From the NCBI GenBank assembly GCA_021199305.1, contig JAJQIH010000016.1:1-64000 (forward strand): 64,000 bases of DNA. The letters run 5' to 3'. A model generated the notes under the pieces. It ran no database searches. It had not been told where the DNA came from and was given only the letters and a program-made list of their open reading frames with translations. This stretch comes from Ruminococcus sp. GTDB taxonomy: Bacteria > Bacillota > Clostridia > Oscillospirales > Ruminococcaceae. Positions 40,293 through 48,071 of the stretch are shown piece after piece (positions within the stretch are counted from its first letter, which is position 1; each line of letters opens with the position of its first letter). A program made the translations under genes and the position numbers.

Positions 40293-40589
40293 TTAAACGA
40301 GGTTGTTAAAGAACTCAATTGTCTTTTCGCCCTCTTTAAGTGTAACTATTGCCTTTTTCCAATCAGGCGTATAGCCCTCAAATCTGCCCATTCTTCTCTT
40401 TCTGCCCTTGACGCTGATTGTATTTACCTTTGCAACCTTAACGCCAAAGAGCTGTTCAACAGCGCTCTTTATTTCGAACTTGTTAGCGTTCTTTGCAACC
40501 TTGAATGTGTACTTGTTCATTTCAAGATTTTCCATAGAAGCTTCTGTGATGATAGGCTTTAAAATAATATCTTGAGCGGTCTTTTCCAT
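40293..40589 (-). CDS. 50S ribosomal protein L23
   Basis: 98 residues. It lies at the exit tunnel and is the dock for trigger factor. The [15 protein letters not shown] start and the [20 protein letters not shown] loop are present. Its first base is shared with the rplD stop. Confidence 0.97.
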   Translation of the reverse strand: MEKTAQDIILKPIITEASMENLEMNKYTFKVAKNANKFEIKSAVEQLFGVKVAKVNTISVKGRKRRMGRFEGYTPDWKKAIVTLKEGEKTIEFFNNLV

Positions 40590-41212
40590 TATGCGTAAAC
40601 CTCCTCAATCTTTTCAACTGCCGACTTTGCAACTATAAACTTGTCATAGTTTAAAATGTCGTATACGTTAAGCGTACCAACAGTTGCGGTCTTTACTCCG
40701 CTGATGTTGTTTGCGCTCTTGACAACCTTGAGGTCAACCTCTGGCATTACGATAAGTGCCTTACCTTCAACCTTCAGAGCCTTCAGCATTTCAACTATCG
40801 TCTTTGTCTTGAATTCCTCAACTGTGATGTTGTCAACAACAACGATTTCATTTTCCAAAGCCTTTGAAGAAAGCGCCGACTTCATTGCAAGTCTCTTTTC
40901 CTTCTTATTAAGCGAATAGCTGTAATCTCTCGGCTTAGGACCTAAAGCAACTCCTCCGTGTACCCACTGTGGAGCGCGGATAGAACCCTGTCTTGCGTGA
41001 CCTGTTCCCTTTTGTCTCCAAGGCTTCTTTCCTCCGCCTCTTACTTCTGTTCTTGTAAGAGTGGACTGTGTGCCCTGTCTCTGGTTAGCCAAATAGTTTA
41101 CAACCATTGCGTGCATAACCGTCTTGTTTGGTGTGATTCCAAATACAGAATCCTTTAGCTCAGCAGTAGAAACCTCTACGCCCTTCATATCATAAACTGA
41201 AACCTGTGGCAT
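40589..41212 (-). CDS. 50S ribosomal protein L4
   Basis: 207 residues. Its extended loop ([20 protein letters not shown]) lines the exit tunnel. In enterobacteria L4 represses its own S10 operon; whether it acts on the unusual leader here (42278-42674) is open. Confidence 0.97.
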   Translation of the reverse strand: MPQVSVYDMKGVEVSTAELKDSVFGITPNKTVMHAMVVNYLANQRQGTQSTLTRTEVRGGGKKPWRQKGTGHARQGSIRAPQWVHGGVALGPKPRDYSYSLNKKEKRLAMKSALSSKALENEIVVVDNITVEEFKTKTIVEMLKALKVEGKALIVMPEVDLKVVKSANNISGVKTATVGTLNVYDILNYDKFIVAKSAVEKIEEVYA

Positions 41213-41230
41213 ATTAACTTCCTCCTCTCA

Positions 41231-41866
41231 CTAAGCCTTCTTAACGCAGTCAACGATAGTAACTGTTCCGTTCTTAGGACCTGGAATAGCACCCTTGATT
41301 GCGATAAGATTATTCTCTGCGTCAACCTTTACTACTGTAAGGTTCTGAACAGTAACCTTTGTGTTACCATACTGTCCAGGCATTCCCTTACCCTTGAAAA
41401 TTCTCGACGGCGATGAGCAAGCGCCCATTGATCCTGCGTGTCTGTGAACCGGTCCTGTACCGTGAGATTCTTTAAGTCTTGCGAAGTTGTGACGCTTGAT
41501 TGTTCCCGAAAATCCGTGACCCTTGCTCTTTCCGCTGACGTCAACAATGTCGCCCTCAGAAAAAGTATCAGCCTTTACGATATCTCCGACATTCAAATTG
41601 TCAATGCTGTCAAGACGAAATTCCTTCAAAGTTCTCTTCAAAGCAACGTCCGCCTTCTTGAAATGACCTGTAAGAGGCTTATTTACTCTCTTAGGTCTGA
41701 TGTCGCCGAAGCCAAGCTGAACTGCGTTATAGCCGTCGTTTTCAACAGTCTTCTTCTGAACGACAACGCAAGGACCTGCTTCAACAACAGTAACAGGAAT
41801 TACCTTTCCTGCTTCATCGAAAATCTGAGTCATACCGATTTTCTTTCCGATGATTCCCTTTTCCAT
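41231..41866 (-). CDS. 50S ribosomal protein L3
   Basis: 211 residues. A primary 23S rRNA binder with a finger reaching the peptidyl transferase centre. [14 protein letters not shown] and the [21 protein letters not shown] loop (linezolid/tiamulin region) are clear. The gap to rpsJ is 96 bases, the longest inside the S10 part. Confidence 0.97.
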   Translation of the reverse strand: MEKGIIGKKIGMTQIFDEAGKVIPVTVVEAGPCVVVQKKTVENDGYNAVQLGFGDIRPKRVNKPLTGHFKKADVALKRTLKEFRLDSIDNLNVGDIVKADTFSEGDIVDVSGKSKGHGFSGTIKRHNFARLKESHGTGPVHRHAGSMGACSSPSRIFKGKGMPGQYGNTKVTVQNLTVVKVDAENNLIAIKGAIPGPKNGTVTIVDCVKKA

Positions 41867-41962
41867 TATTTTTCCTCCTTATGGTTATTGGTCGGTTTCC
41901 CGACATGACCTGCGTGAAGACACTTAAAAACCCGCATCAGACGGATTTCAAACAAAAATCAA

Positions 41963-42277
41963 TTACTTGATTTCCATTACAATGTCAACACTTGCAGGAA
42001 GCTCAAGGTTCTGAAGAGCTGCTGTGGTTTCGTCAGTTGGGCGGAGAACGTCGATAAGTCTTTTATGAGTTCTCATCTCAAACTGCTCACGGCTATCCTT
42101 ATACTTGTGAACCGCACGAAGGATAGTAATAACCTCCTTGTCAGTCGGAAGTGGGATAGGTCCTGAAACCTTTGCTCCTGTACGCTTTGCAGCTTCAACA
42201 ATCTTTGCTGCTGCTGAATCTACTACTGCGTGCTCATAACCCTTGATTTTAATTCTAAGCTTTTCATTGACTGCCAT
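41963..42277 (-). CDS. 30S ribosomal protein S10
   Basis: 104 residues. A head protein also used as NusE in transcription antitermination. [16 protein letters not shown] and the [13 protein letters not shown] segment are conserved. AGGAGG lies 7-8 bases before the ATG. It is the first gene of the cluster, behind a leader of about 400 nt. Confidence 0.98.
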   Translation of the reverse strand: MAVNEKLRIKIKGYEHAVVDSAAAKIVEAAKRTGAKVSGPIPLPTDKEVITILRAVHKYKDSREQFEMRTHKRLIDVLRPTDETTAALQNLELPASVDIVMEIK

Positions 42278-42674
42278 TTAAATCGCCTCCTTGTAAAGTC
42301 TTGAATATTGGGGGCTAAGCCTACCTTTTCGTTAAAGCTCCTGTCCGTTTCCCTGATCTTCGGGACAAGACAAGCAGTCTTTTTAAGTAGGTATCTGTAA
42401 ATCCTTCAACGCTTCCGTGTGTTCCCTGTGAGATTCAATAAAAAACCCGAAGCTTTATTATCACTTCGGTTGACAGAACACACAAACCCGTACAGTATCA
42501 AGCGTTAGTGGCATAGCCATTCGCAAGAAACGCTTAACACATACTGTGTTTTAAGTATTACAGCCGCCCGGTTTAAAATCGGACATACTCCACGAGAATT
42601 ACCGCACCTTCTGTACGCAACCTCCCGCTTCAACGCATATCATGCAGTCATCTGCGGCAGTTCACCGCAGTGCA
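42278..42674 (-). ncRNA. Structured 5' leader of the S10 operon
   Basis: On the minus strand, transcription from the promoter at 42681-42709 would give about 400 nt before rpsJ. In order: hairpin CTGCGG/CCGCAG (42652-42670); ACAGTAT (42541-42547) and AAGCGTT (42529-42535), which can pair with ATACTGT (42492-42498) and AACGCTT (42500-42506); GTGTGTTC (42476-42483), complementary to GAACACAC (42417-42424); the terminator-like hairpin at 42440-42469; a second AAGCGTT (42408-42414) that could compete for the same AACGCTT; and CTTGTCC/GGACAGG (42340-42369). No tRNA, rRNA or coding frame is visible. Autoregulation by a ribosomal protein is the most likely role, but this is inference. Confidence 0.6.
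42440..42469 (-). terminator. Terminator-like hairpin inside the rpsJ leader
   Basis: On the minus strand CCGAAG, 11-nt loop, CTTCGG, then GTTTTTT. It lies about 200 nt into the leader and 160 nt before rpsJ, so it could act as an attenuator. Confidence 0.65.
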
Positions 42675-42680
42675 AGACTT

Positions 42681-42709
42681 ATTTTACCATTTGTGCAATA
42701 TAAAATCAA
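42681..42709 (-). promoter_or_regulatory. Predicted promoter of the S10-spc-alpha cluster
   Basis: On the minus strand TTGATT, 17-base spacer, TAAAAT, in an AT-rich stretch. It is the best promoter match upstream of rpsJ. Confidence 0.65.
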
Positions 42710-42761
42710 TATAAAATGGCAAAAATAACGTGTAGAAATTTCGGCGCTTTTTTCTTGATTT

Positions 42762-42780
42762 TTTGTACAATTTGTACAAA
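42762..42780. promoter_or_regulatory. Palindrome TTTGTACAA-T-TTGTACAAA
   Basis: A perfect 9-bp inverted repeat with one central base, 53-71 bases upstream of the S10 -35 element and downstream of the lipoprotein gene. It has operator-like symmetry, but no regulator is known. It could also be part of an imperfect terminator for the lipoprotein gene. Confidence 0.4.
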
Positions 42781-42823
42781 GCGGCTTTTTTATTTCAATA
42801 AAGTGTGGTTGGCCCACGTAAAA

Positions 42824-42839
42824 GCACTAAATGTAGTGC
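42824..42839 (-). terminator. Short possible terminator
   Basis: A 6-bp GCACTA/TAGTGC hairpin with AATG loop, followed on the minus strand by TTTT. It lies 15 bases after the lipoprotein stop and is weak. Confidence 0.4.
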
Positions 42840-42853
42840 ACAAGCTAAATCTT

Positions 42854-43522
42854 CTATCCTTCTCTGTCCTTTAGCGGATTGTCAATTTCCTTAACAGCAT
42901 TTATATCAGTAATTTCAACCTTGTAGGAATGGCTGCTCTCCTCGCCGTCGGTATCAACCACCGACAGCTCCTCAAAGTACAAAAGCTCGTCATTTTCGTC
43001 AAAGTGATAAACTGCAGTAAATTCAACTACTCCGTCGTCGCTGTCAAAGCTGTCTGGGCTATAGGTATAAGAACATACAACCTCGCCGTCCTGCTCGGTT
43101 TTCTCTACCGTTTCTATTGCGTTTCGCTCGTAAGGAAGATAATCCCCGCTCGCCTGAGGGTGTAACGAATCTCTGTTGTAGGCTTCAAAATCGTTGTCGC
43201 CGTATTGAGTAAAGGTATACTCGCCGTTTTGCTCGGTAAAGCATTCAAATCCGTTGTTGTACTGGATATAGCTTTCCTCCTCATAACCGCCTGTATATAA
43301 ATAGGTAAGGCTGTCCTTTTCGTCATACATAAATACAAACTCCTGCTCAACCTCGTTGGTATCCTCGTTTGTGATAACAACTCTCGCTGAGTCGTAGGAT
43401 TCGTACTGCTCACGAGCCGCTTCTACAAGCTCCTCACCGTCAAGCGGATCGCCTTCTGTTACGCTGCAGGCTGAAAGTGACAGAACTGCTGCCGCTATGC
43501 CTAAAATTACAACTTTTCTCAT
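42854..43522 (-). CDS. Acidic lipoprotein of unknown function
   Basis: 222 residues. The lipoprotein signal ends in LSAC (Cys19), so the mature protein should be attached to the outer membrane face. The rest is rich in Asp, Glu, Tyr and Ser, with alternating short hydrophobic strands, and reads like a beta-rich LolA/YpdA-type sheet protein, but I do not recognise a family. GGAGAAGG precedes the ATG. It lies between the yabR terminator and the S10 promoter region, with no obvious partner. Confidence 0.75.
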   Translation of the reverse strand: MRKVVILGIAAAVLSLSACSVTEGDPLDGEELVEAAREQYESYDSARVVITNEDTNEVEQEFVFMYDEKDSLTYLYTGGYEEESYIQYNNGFECFTEQNGEYTFTQYGDNDFEAYNRDSLHPQASGDYLPYERNAIETVEKTEQDGEVVCSYTYSPDSFDSDDGVVEFTAVYHFDENDELLYFEELSVVDTDGEESSHSYKVEITDINAVKEIDNPLKDREG

Positions 43523-43540
43523 TTAATCCTTCTCCTGAAA

Positions 43541-43566
43541 ACAAAAGGGGCGATACTCTGCCCCTT
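43541..43566 (-). terminator. Terminator after yabR
   Basis: On the minus strand AAGGGGC, 8-nt loop, GCCCCTT, then TTGTTTTC. It lies 12-13 bases after the S1-domain gene and ends the yabPQ-divIC-yabR block. Confidence 0.75.
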
Positions 43567-43578
43567 GATATTATGTAG

Positions 43579-44067
43579 TTATCTGCGCCTTGTGCCGCCA
43601 CGACGTCTGTTGTCGTTAGCGCGCTTTAAGTCGCTTATTCTCTCCTCGCTTGAAGCTTTGAACTTGCTTAGCATATCTTCAAAGTTTGCATCTCCGCTTG
43701 GCTTTGAAACGTATCCGTCGCCGTAATATGCAGGCTCAGGCTCTTTTTTCTCGACCGCCTGTTTTTTAGCCGCATTCTTGTTGCCAGCAGACGGTTTGCC
43801 CTTCTGAGCGCCACGCCTGTCGTTCTTTGGTTTTTCCTCGGCACGCTTTATCGACATTCCAATTTTGCCGTTGTCGTCAACCTTTATTACCTTGACCTTG
43901 ACGGTCTGACCCTTCTTAAGCACCTCGTTTATATCATTGACAAACGAGCTTGAAATTTCAGAAATGTGTACCATTCCGGTAACCTTTCCTTCAACCTCAA
44001 CAAATGCTCCGAACTTAGTTATCCCCGTAACCTTTCCCTCGTATATTTTTCCTACCTCAACCTGCAT
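43579..44067 (-). CDS. S1-domain RNA-binding protein (YabR-like)
   Basis: 162 residues. A complete S1 RNA-binding domain (about 1-75: VGKIYEGKVTGITKFGAFVEVEG, then HISEIS and GKIGMSIK) is followed by a charged, Lys/Arg-rich tail ending in RRRGGTRRR. The domain resembles the S1 repeats of polynucleotide phosphorylase and general stress protein 13. The target RNA is unknown. It follows divIC, as yabR does in Bacillus subtilis. Confidence 0.87.
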   Translation of the reverse strand: MQVEVGKIYEGKVTGITKFGAFVEVEGKVTGMVHISEISSSFVNDINEVLKKGQTVKVKVIKVDDNGKIGMSIKRAEEKPKNDRRGAQKGKPSAGNKNAAKKQAVEKKEPEPAYYGDGYVSKPSGDANFEDMLSKFKASSEERISDLKRANDNRRRGGTRRR

Positions 44068-44108
44068 AAAGCTTTTTTGTACCTTCCTTGAATAATTTTT
44101 TAAAGCTA

Positions 44109-44477
44109 CTATTCGTCAGACTCCTCGCTGGACGATATAACGTCCGACGATGTGCTTTCCTTTATATAAAAGCGCTTTTCGTTTGGATATGCGTAGCCGT
44201 ACTGTTCGATAGCAATCATTTCCATATAAGCGTTTTCATCCTCTCCGCCAAGTATTCTCTCGTACTCGTCGTTTTCCTGGGTTGCAGCTGTAATCTGCTC
44301 CTTCAAGTCCTCAAGAACCGCCTGCTGCTCGTTCATTTCAACCTCTGTCTGAATTATAACTATAACAGCGTAAACTATAAATGCGATAAGTGCAATCATT
44401 CCAATGCGTGAAGCAAAAGACGCTCTTTTATTTTTTCTCTTGTTTATAACCTCAGATGCGTTATTTACAACCGGCAT
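44109..44477 (-). CDS. Cell division protein DivIC/FtsB-like
   Basis: 122 residues. Short basic cytoplasmic N-terminus, one membrane helix (about 24-42), a coiled coil (about 45-75) and a small C-terminal domain with the YGYAYPNEKRFYI motif seen in DivIC/FtsB. It is part of the septal FtsL-DivIB-DivIC complex that activates septal wall synthesis. AAAGGAG lies 9-10 bases before the ATG. Its position between yabQ and yabR matches Bacillus. Confidence 0.9.
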   Translation of the reverse strand: MPVVNNASEVINKRKNKRASFASRIGMIALIAFIVYAVIVIIQTEVEMNEQQAVLEDLKEQITAATQENDEYERILGGEDENAYMEMIAIEQYGYAYPNEKRFYIKESTSSDVISSSEESDE

Positions 44478-44517
44478 TTGTCATTACACTCCTTTCGCAA
44501 AATTTTTTAATTGGCAC

Positions 44518-44667
44518 TTAGCCTACATCCGCCCATACATCCTCGTGTGAAACGTATTCGCCACGAGCCAGCTCCTCATCAGCCTTATCTATTTTCTTCT
44601 TTTCCTCTGCTGTAACCTTAGTAAAATCAGGATCCCAGGCTAATATGCTTTCCTTTGAATTTTCCAC
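44518..44667 (-). CDS. Small antitoxin-like protein
   Basis: 49 residues from a GTG start (44667), 8 bases after GGGAGAGG; the frame opens 29 codons earlier at a GTG inside an inverted repeat, which is less likely. The protein (KESILAWDPDFTKVT..ADEELARGEYVSHEDVW) resembles small RelB/Phd-type antitoxin C-termini with the acidic GEYVSHEDV motif. There is no adjacent toxin gene. It has its own promoter and a 9-bp palindrome at the transcription start, suited to autorepression. It sits inside the conserved yabP-yabQ-divIC-yabR block. The family assignment is tentative. Confidence 0.55.
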   Translation of the reverse strand: MENSKESILAWDPDFTKVTAEEKKKIDKADEELARGEYVSHEDVWADVG

Positions 44668-44726
44668 TATTGAAACCCTCTCCCTGAAAGTGTTGCTGTT
44701 TCGACTTTCCCAGGCTGAAAGACGTT

Positions 44727-44754
44727 GTGTATTGCCTTGAAAAGCGCAATACAC
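44727..44754. promoter_or_regulatory. Inverted repeat at the start of the antitoxin-like transcript
   Basis: A perfect 9-bp inverted repeat GTGTATTGC / GCAATACAC (44727-44735, 44746-44754), 10 bases downstream of the -10 element. It could be an operator or a 5' stabilising stem. Confidence 0.6.
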
Positions 44755-44763
44755 TATATGTTT

Positions 44764-44792
44764 ATTATAGCCGTAAAGTCTTAAACTTTCAA
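44764..44792 (-). promoter_or_regulatory. Predicted sigma-A promoter within the end of yabQ
   Basis: On the minus strand TTGAAA, 17-base spacer, TATAAT, a near-consensus promoter. It overlaps the last codons of yabQ and can drive the antitoxin-like gene and then divIC and yabR. Confidence 0.75.
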
Positions 44793-45260
44793 GACTTTTT
44801 TTGAACTTTTCTCGGATTTTTTTCTCTTTCGGCGAATTTTTTTACATCTCGCTCCAAGCGGGCTGAGGATTTTAAAAATTATCGGTCTCAGAAGCCTTCG
44901 CCACAAAAAGCGCCCTGTCCATTTCAAGGCGGCGACTATTCTTTCTCTTGCTCCTGTTACTACCCTTTTCACAAGCTCGCCGAGCGTAAAAATATAGAGA
45001 AAAAAGCCGAGCAGGTTTCCCAAAAGCAAAAAACCTCTTAGCTGCCCTCTTGCGAACGTCATCGAAAAGATAAAGAACCAGAATCCGCAAAAGAGCATAA
45101 AAAGCATATCCTCTATAAACACCAGCCACGAGCGATGAGGGAAAATTATTCGCACTATTCTTGTTACCTCGTAGATTACACCGAAAATTACGCCAATCGC
45201 AATCGACAAAGCGAAAAGCGACAGCTCGGTTTCAGGCTCGAACATATATGACGGAATCAT
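44781..45260 (-). CDS. Spore cortex protein YabQ
   Basis: 159 residues. Four hydrophobic helices within the first 110 residues, then a very basic tail (residues about 115-159). The family is needed for cortex formation in Bacillus; it sits in the forespore outer membrane. It starts inside yabP with an ATGA overlap. Together with yabP it argues for a sporulation-capable ancestor. Confidence 0.85.
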   Translation of the reverse strand: MIPSYMFEPETELSLFALSIAIGVIFGVIYEVTRIVRIIFPHRSWLVFIEDMLFMLFCGFWFFIFSMTFARGQLRGFLLLGNLLGFFLYIFTLGELVKRVVTGARERIVAALKWTGRFLWRRLLRPIIFKILSPLGARCKKIRRKRKKSEKSSKKVLKV

Positions 45261-45535
45261 CTCATCAGCCTCTTTATAGCGTTTGGCTTTTTGGTAAGCT
45301 TTCGGTTTGTGTAGGAGATAGTTCTGATTTCGCCGACAATTTCAGCGTCGCCCGAATCCACATTTACTGAATTTACGTGGAGATTCTTCCCCTTTATCAC
45401 AAGTTCTCCTAATGTTGTAAACAGCACTATCGCTTCCTCGTTAAAGCTGTCAATGTCAGTAACTCCTGTGAGCCGAAGCAGCGAGCGATTCTGAAGCGTT
45501 AAATCTGACGGCTTTGTCAGTACCTTTTCATTCAT
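45257..45535 (-). CDS. Sporulation protein YabP
   Basis: 92 residues of the YabP/YqfC family: NRSLLRLTGVTDIDSFNEEAIVLFTTLGELVIKGKNLHV is the conserved core (positions about 13-52, not a full quotation of motif limits). In Bacillus it is needed for cortex synthesis with YabQ. I start at the ATG at 45535 with GGGAGGAA upstream. The frame continues upstream without a site. Coupled to yabQ by ATGA overlap. Confidence 0.88.
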   Translation of the reverse strand: MNEKVLTKPSDLTLQNRSLLRLTGVTDIDSFNEEAIVLFTTLGELVIKGKNLHVNSVNVDSGDAEIVGEIRTISYTNRKLTKKPNAIKRLMR

Positions 45536-45594
45536 TTTAATTCCTCCCGGATAAAGCAAAAATCATACTAAATAAAGCAATTTTCATATTGCGT

Positions 45595-45623
45595 TTGCGC
45601 CTGCTTTTATGCTATACTATACT
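45595..45623 (+). promoter_or_regulatory. Predicted promoter of the GH74 gene
   Basis: TTGCGC (45595-45600), 17-base spacer, TATACT (45618-45623). A downstream TATAAT without a clear -35 also exists in this stretch. Confidence 0.45.
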
Positions 45624-45660
45624 TGCATATAATGTATAATATGATTAAGGAGAATTATTT

Positions 45661-47961
45661 ATGAATGCGAAGAGATTACTTTCGTTTGCCTTAACTCTTT
45701 CTGTTACTGTCGGCTGCCTTGCAGGCTGTACAGACGATTCTGACGACACTATCGCTCAGGAAAATCTTTACAACAGCGAAACTGTAACAGAAACAGGCTT
45801 TGAATGGTCTAACGTCACAATTGTCGGCGGCGGATACATTCCAGGTATGGTTTACAACGAAACTGAAGAAGGTCTTGTCTATGTCAAAACCGATATAGGC
45901 GGCGCTTACCGAAAGAAAAAGGGCGAGGACGAATGGACCTGTATCACCGACTGCTTTGGAAGCGAGGACGACAACTCAAACGACTGGAACTACAACTGTA
46001 TTGAGAGCATAGCTACCGACCCGATTGAACCATCGAGAGTATATATGTCCTGCGGAACCTCTTATGGCGGCGACGGCTGTATTATGTATTCCTACGATTA
46101 CGGCGATCATTGGACAAAGGTCGACTTTGATTTTTCAATGGGCGGAAACGACTACGGAAGAAACTGCGGCGAACGTCTTATGATTGACCCTAACGACAAC
46201 AGCAGAATCTACTACGGTTCTCACTCGAAGGGTATGTTTGTTTCAAACGACTACGGTCAGACCTGGGAGAACCTTGAAAGCTTCCCTACTGTCGGAAGCT
46301 ACCACGACGGCTCGTATTCTTACGGAATTTTGTGGATTACCTGCGATAAGACAAGCTCTGACGAGGGCGAGTATACAAATCTTATCTTCTGCGGAGTTGC
46401 AGAAGCAAGCGGCGAAAAAGTCTACTACAGCGACGACGCTGGCGAAACCTGGAACACCCTTTTAAACGAAGAAACTGACAACGACGAGCATTACAGCTAC
46501 TTCCCTTGTCAGGGTAAGGTTTCGGCTGACGGAAATCTTTACGTTACCTACTCGTCTGAGGTAACTCAGGAGAAAAATCCCGCCAAGGGCAAGGTTTTCA
46601 AGTACAACATTGCTGACGGAACATGGACTAATATAACTCCGTTTACAGGCGAAACAGGACACGGCTATTGCGGAATTGCCGTTTACAAGGACGAAATGGT
46701 TGCAGTTACTACAATCTGCCACTGGGCAAGCGAGGATAACATTCTCGTTACAAAGGACGGCGGCGAAACGTGGGTAGGCCTCTGGAACAAGGACGAGGAC
46801 GGAAACACAACCAAGGACTACAACCTCGACATCTCAGACTCCGAATGGCTCAATTGGCAGGGCGGTCTGAAGCTCGGCTGGTGGACGTCGGGAGTTGCTA
46901 TCAATCCGTTTAACCCTGACGAGCTTCTTTACGGAACAGGAGCTACGCTTTACGGCACAGACAACCTCACAAAAATCGGCGAGGAAAATATAAACATCAG
47001 CGTTGTAGCTGAGGGAATTGAGGAAACGGCTATTTTAGGCTTGTATTCGCCAAAGGACTGCGGCGAGGACACACCAGCTCTTTACTCTATCTTAGGCGAC
47101 CTTTACGGCTTCAGGCACGACGACGTTGACACAGCGCCAGAGGAGCATTGGGGCGTATACAGCTTTAAGGCTGACGATTTGGCGGTAGCTGGAAACGATC
47201 CGAATGTTGTCGTCCGTACAACAAAGGAAATGGATCAGGGCTCAATTTGCTATTCGCTCGACGGCTCAAAGACGTGGCAGTTTGCCAAAACGCCTGACGG
47301 TGTAAGCGCAACGGCTGGCGGCGAGGCTGTTCTTTCAGCAGACGGCGAAACGCTTATTTACTCGCCTGACGACGGTTCGGTAACCTCGTACGTAACCGAC
47401 GACTGGGGCGAAACGTGGTCCGAGGTTCAGGGCTTAGGCTCAAATACAACTATTATTGCAGATGAAGTAAATCCCAATAAGTTCTACGCTACCTACTCAA
47501 ACGGAATTTATATGTCAACCGACAAGGGTAAAACCTTCGAGCTGATAATTTCTACAATGGTAAGCAATATGACACTTGTAGCCAACAAGGAAATTGAAGG
47601 CGACCTCTGGGTATCGCTCGCTTCCGGTCCGCTTTATCATATTGAAAACGCTGACGTCGGCGCAGAGCTTGTTGTAGCTGAGGGCGACATCGACTACACT
47701 TACGCCGTTTCAGTAGGAGCTGCTGAAAACGAAGGCGACTACGGCGCAATTTACATCTACGGCTCTGTTGACGGAAAGGGCAACGGCGTTTATCAGTCAA
47801 CCGATATGGGCAAGACCTGGGTTAAGATGAACAACGAAAACGAGCGCTGGGGAAATGTCAACAAGACAACCCTTGAAGCTGACCCGAAAGTTTACGGAAG
47901 AGTTTACCTCTCAACCAACGGCAGAGGAATATTGATGAGCGACGTCGCAAGCGACGACTAA
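45661..47961 (+). CDS. GH74 xyloglucanase lipoprotein
   Basis: 766 residues. A lipoprotein signal ends in LAGC (Cys23), so the enzyme is tethered to the membrane. Residues about 45-760 form the two seven-bladed propellers of family GH74, which cut the beta-1,4-glucan backbone of xyloglucan. The hallmark GGGYIPGMVYN and TDIGGAYR are at about 56-82; the two catalytic aspartates should be Asp78 (KTDIGG) and Asp480 (ILGDLYGFRHDD). Repeated blade motifs (DxGxTW) are frequent. It carries no carbohydrate-binding module or dockerin. It stands alone with promoter and terminator. Confidence 0.93.
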   Translation: MNAKRLLSFALTLSVTVGCLAGCTDDSDDTIAQENLYNSETVTETGFEWSNVTIVGGGYIPGMVYNETEEGLVYVKTDIGGAYRKKKGEDEWTCITDCFGSEDDNSNDWNYNCIESIATDPIEPSRVYMSCGTSYGGDGCIMYSYDYGDHWTKVDFDFSMGGNDYGRNCGERLMIDPNDNSRIYYGSHSKGMFVSNDYGQTWENLESFPTVGSYHDGSYSYGILWITCDKTSSDEGEYTNLIFCGVAEASGEKVYYSDDAGETWNTLLNEETDNDEHYSYFPCQGKVSADGNLYVTYSSEVTQEKNPAKGKVFKYNIADGTWTNITPFTGETGHGYCGIAVYKDEMVAVTTICHWASEDNILVTKDGGETWVGLWNKDEDGNTTKDYNLDISDSEWLNWQGGLKLGWWTSGVAINPFNPDELLYGTGATLYGTDNLTKIGEENINISVVAEGIEETAILGLYSPKDCGEDTPALYSILGDLYGFRHDDVDTAPEEHWGVYSFKADDLAVAGNDPNVVVRTTKEMDQGSICYSLDGSKTWQFAKTPDGVSATAGGEAVLSADGETLIYSPDDGSVTSYVTDDWGETWSEVQGLGSNTTIIADEVNPNKFYATYSNGIYMSTDKGKTFELIISTMVSNMTLVANKEIEGDLWVSLASGPLYHIENADVGAELVVAEGDIDYTYAVSVGAAENEGDYGAIYIYGSVDGKGNGVYQSTDMGKTWVKMNNENERWGNVNKTTLEADPKVYGRVYLSTNGRGILMSDVASDD

Positions 47962-47981
47962 AAACTCAAAAACTAAAAAGC

Positions 47982-48016
47982 AAAAACAAGTCGAATAAAA
48001 TCGGCTTGTTTTTTGC
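47982..48016 (+). terminator. Terminator of the GH74 gene
   Basis: A 10-bp stem AACAAGTCGA / TCGGCTTGTT (one G-T pair) and a run of six T. Confidence 0.85.
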
Positions 48017-48022
48017 ACTAAA

Positions 48023-48051
48023 AAAAGTCCCCCGAAAAACGAGGGACTTTT
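48023..48051 (-). terminator. Terminator of serA
   Basis: On the minus strand AAAAGTCCCTCG, 5-nt loop, CGGGGGACTTTT (one G-T pair), then further T. It lies 20 bases after serA. Confidence 0.85.
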
Positions 48052-48071
48052 CTTATTCCTTATTCTTTAAA

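Noticed and set aside
42480..42660. T-box or tRNA-like element in the rpsJ leader
   Set aside because: No T-box AGGGTGG sequence, specifier loop or cloverleaf could be drawn.
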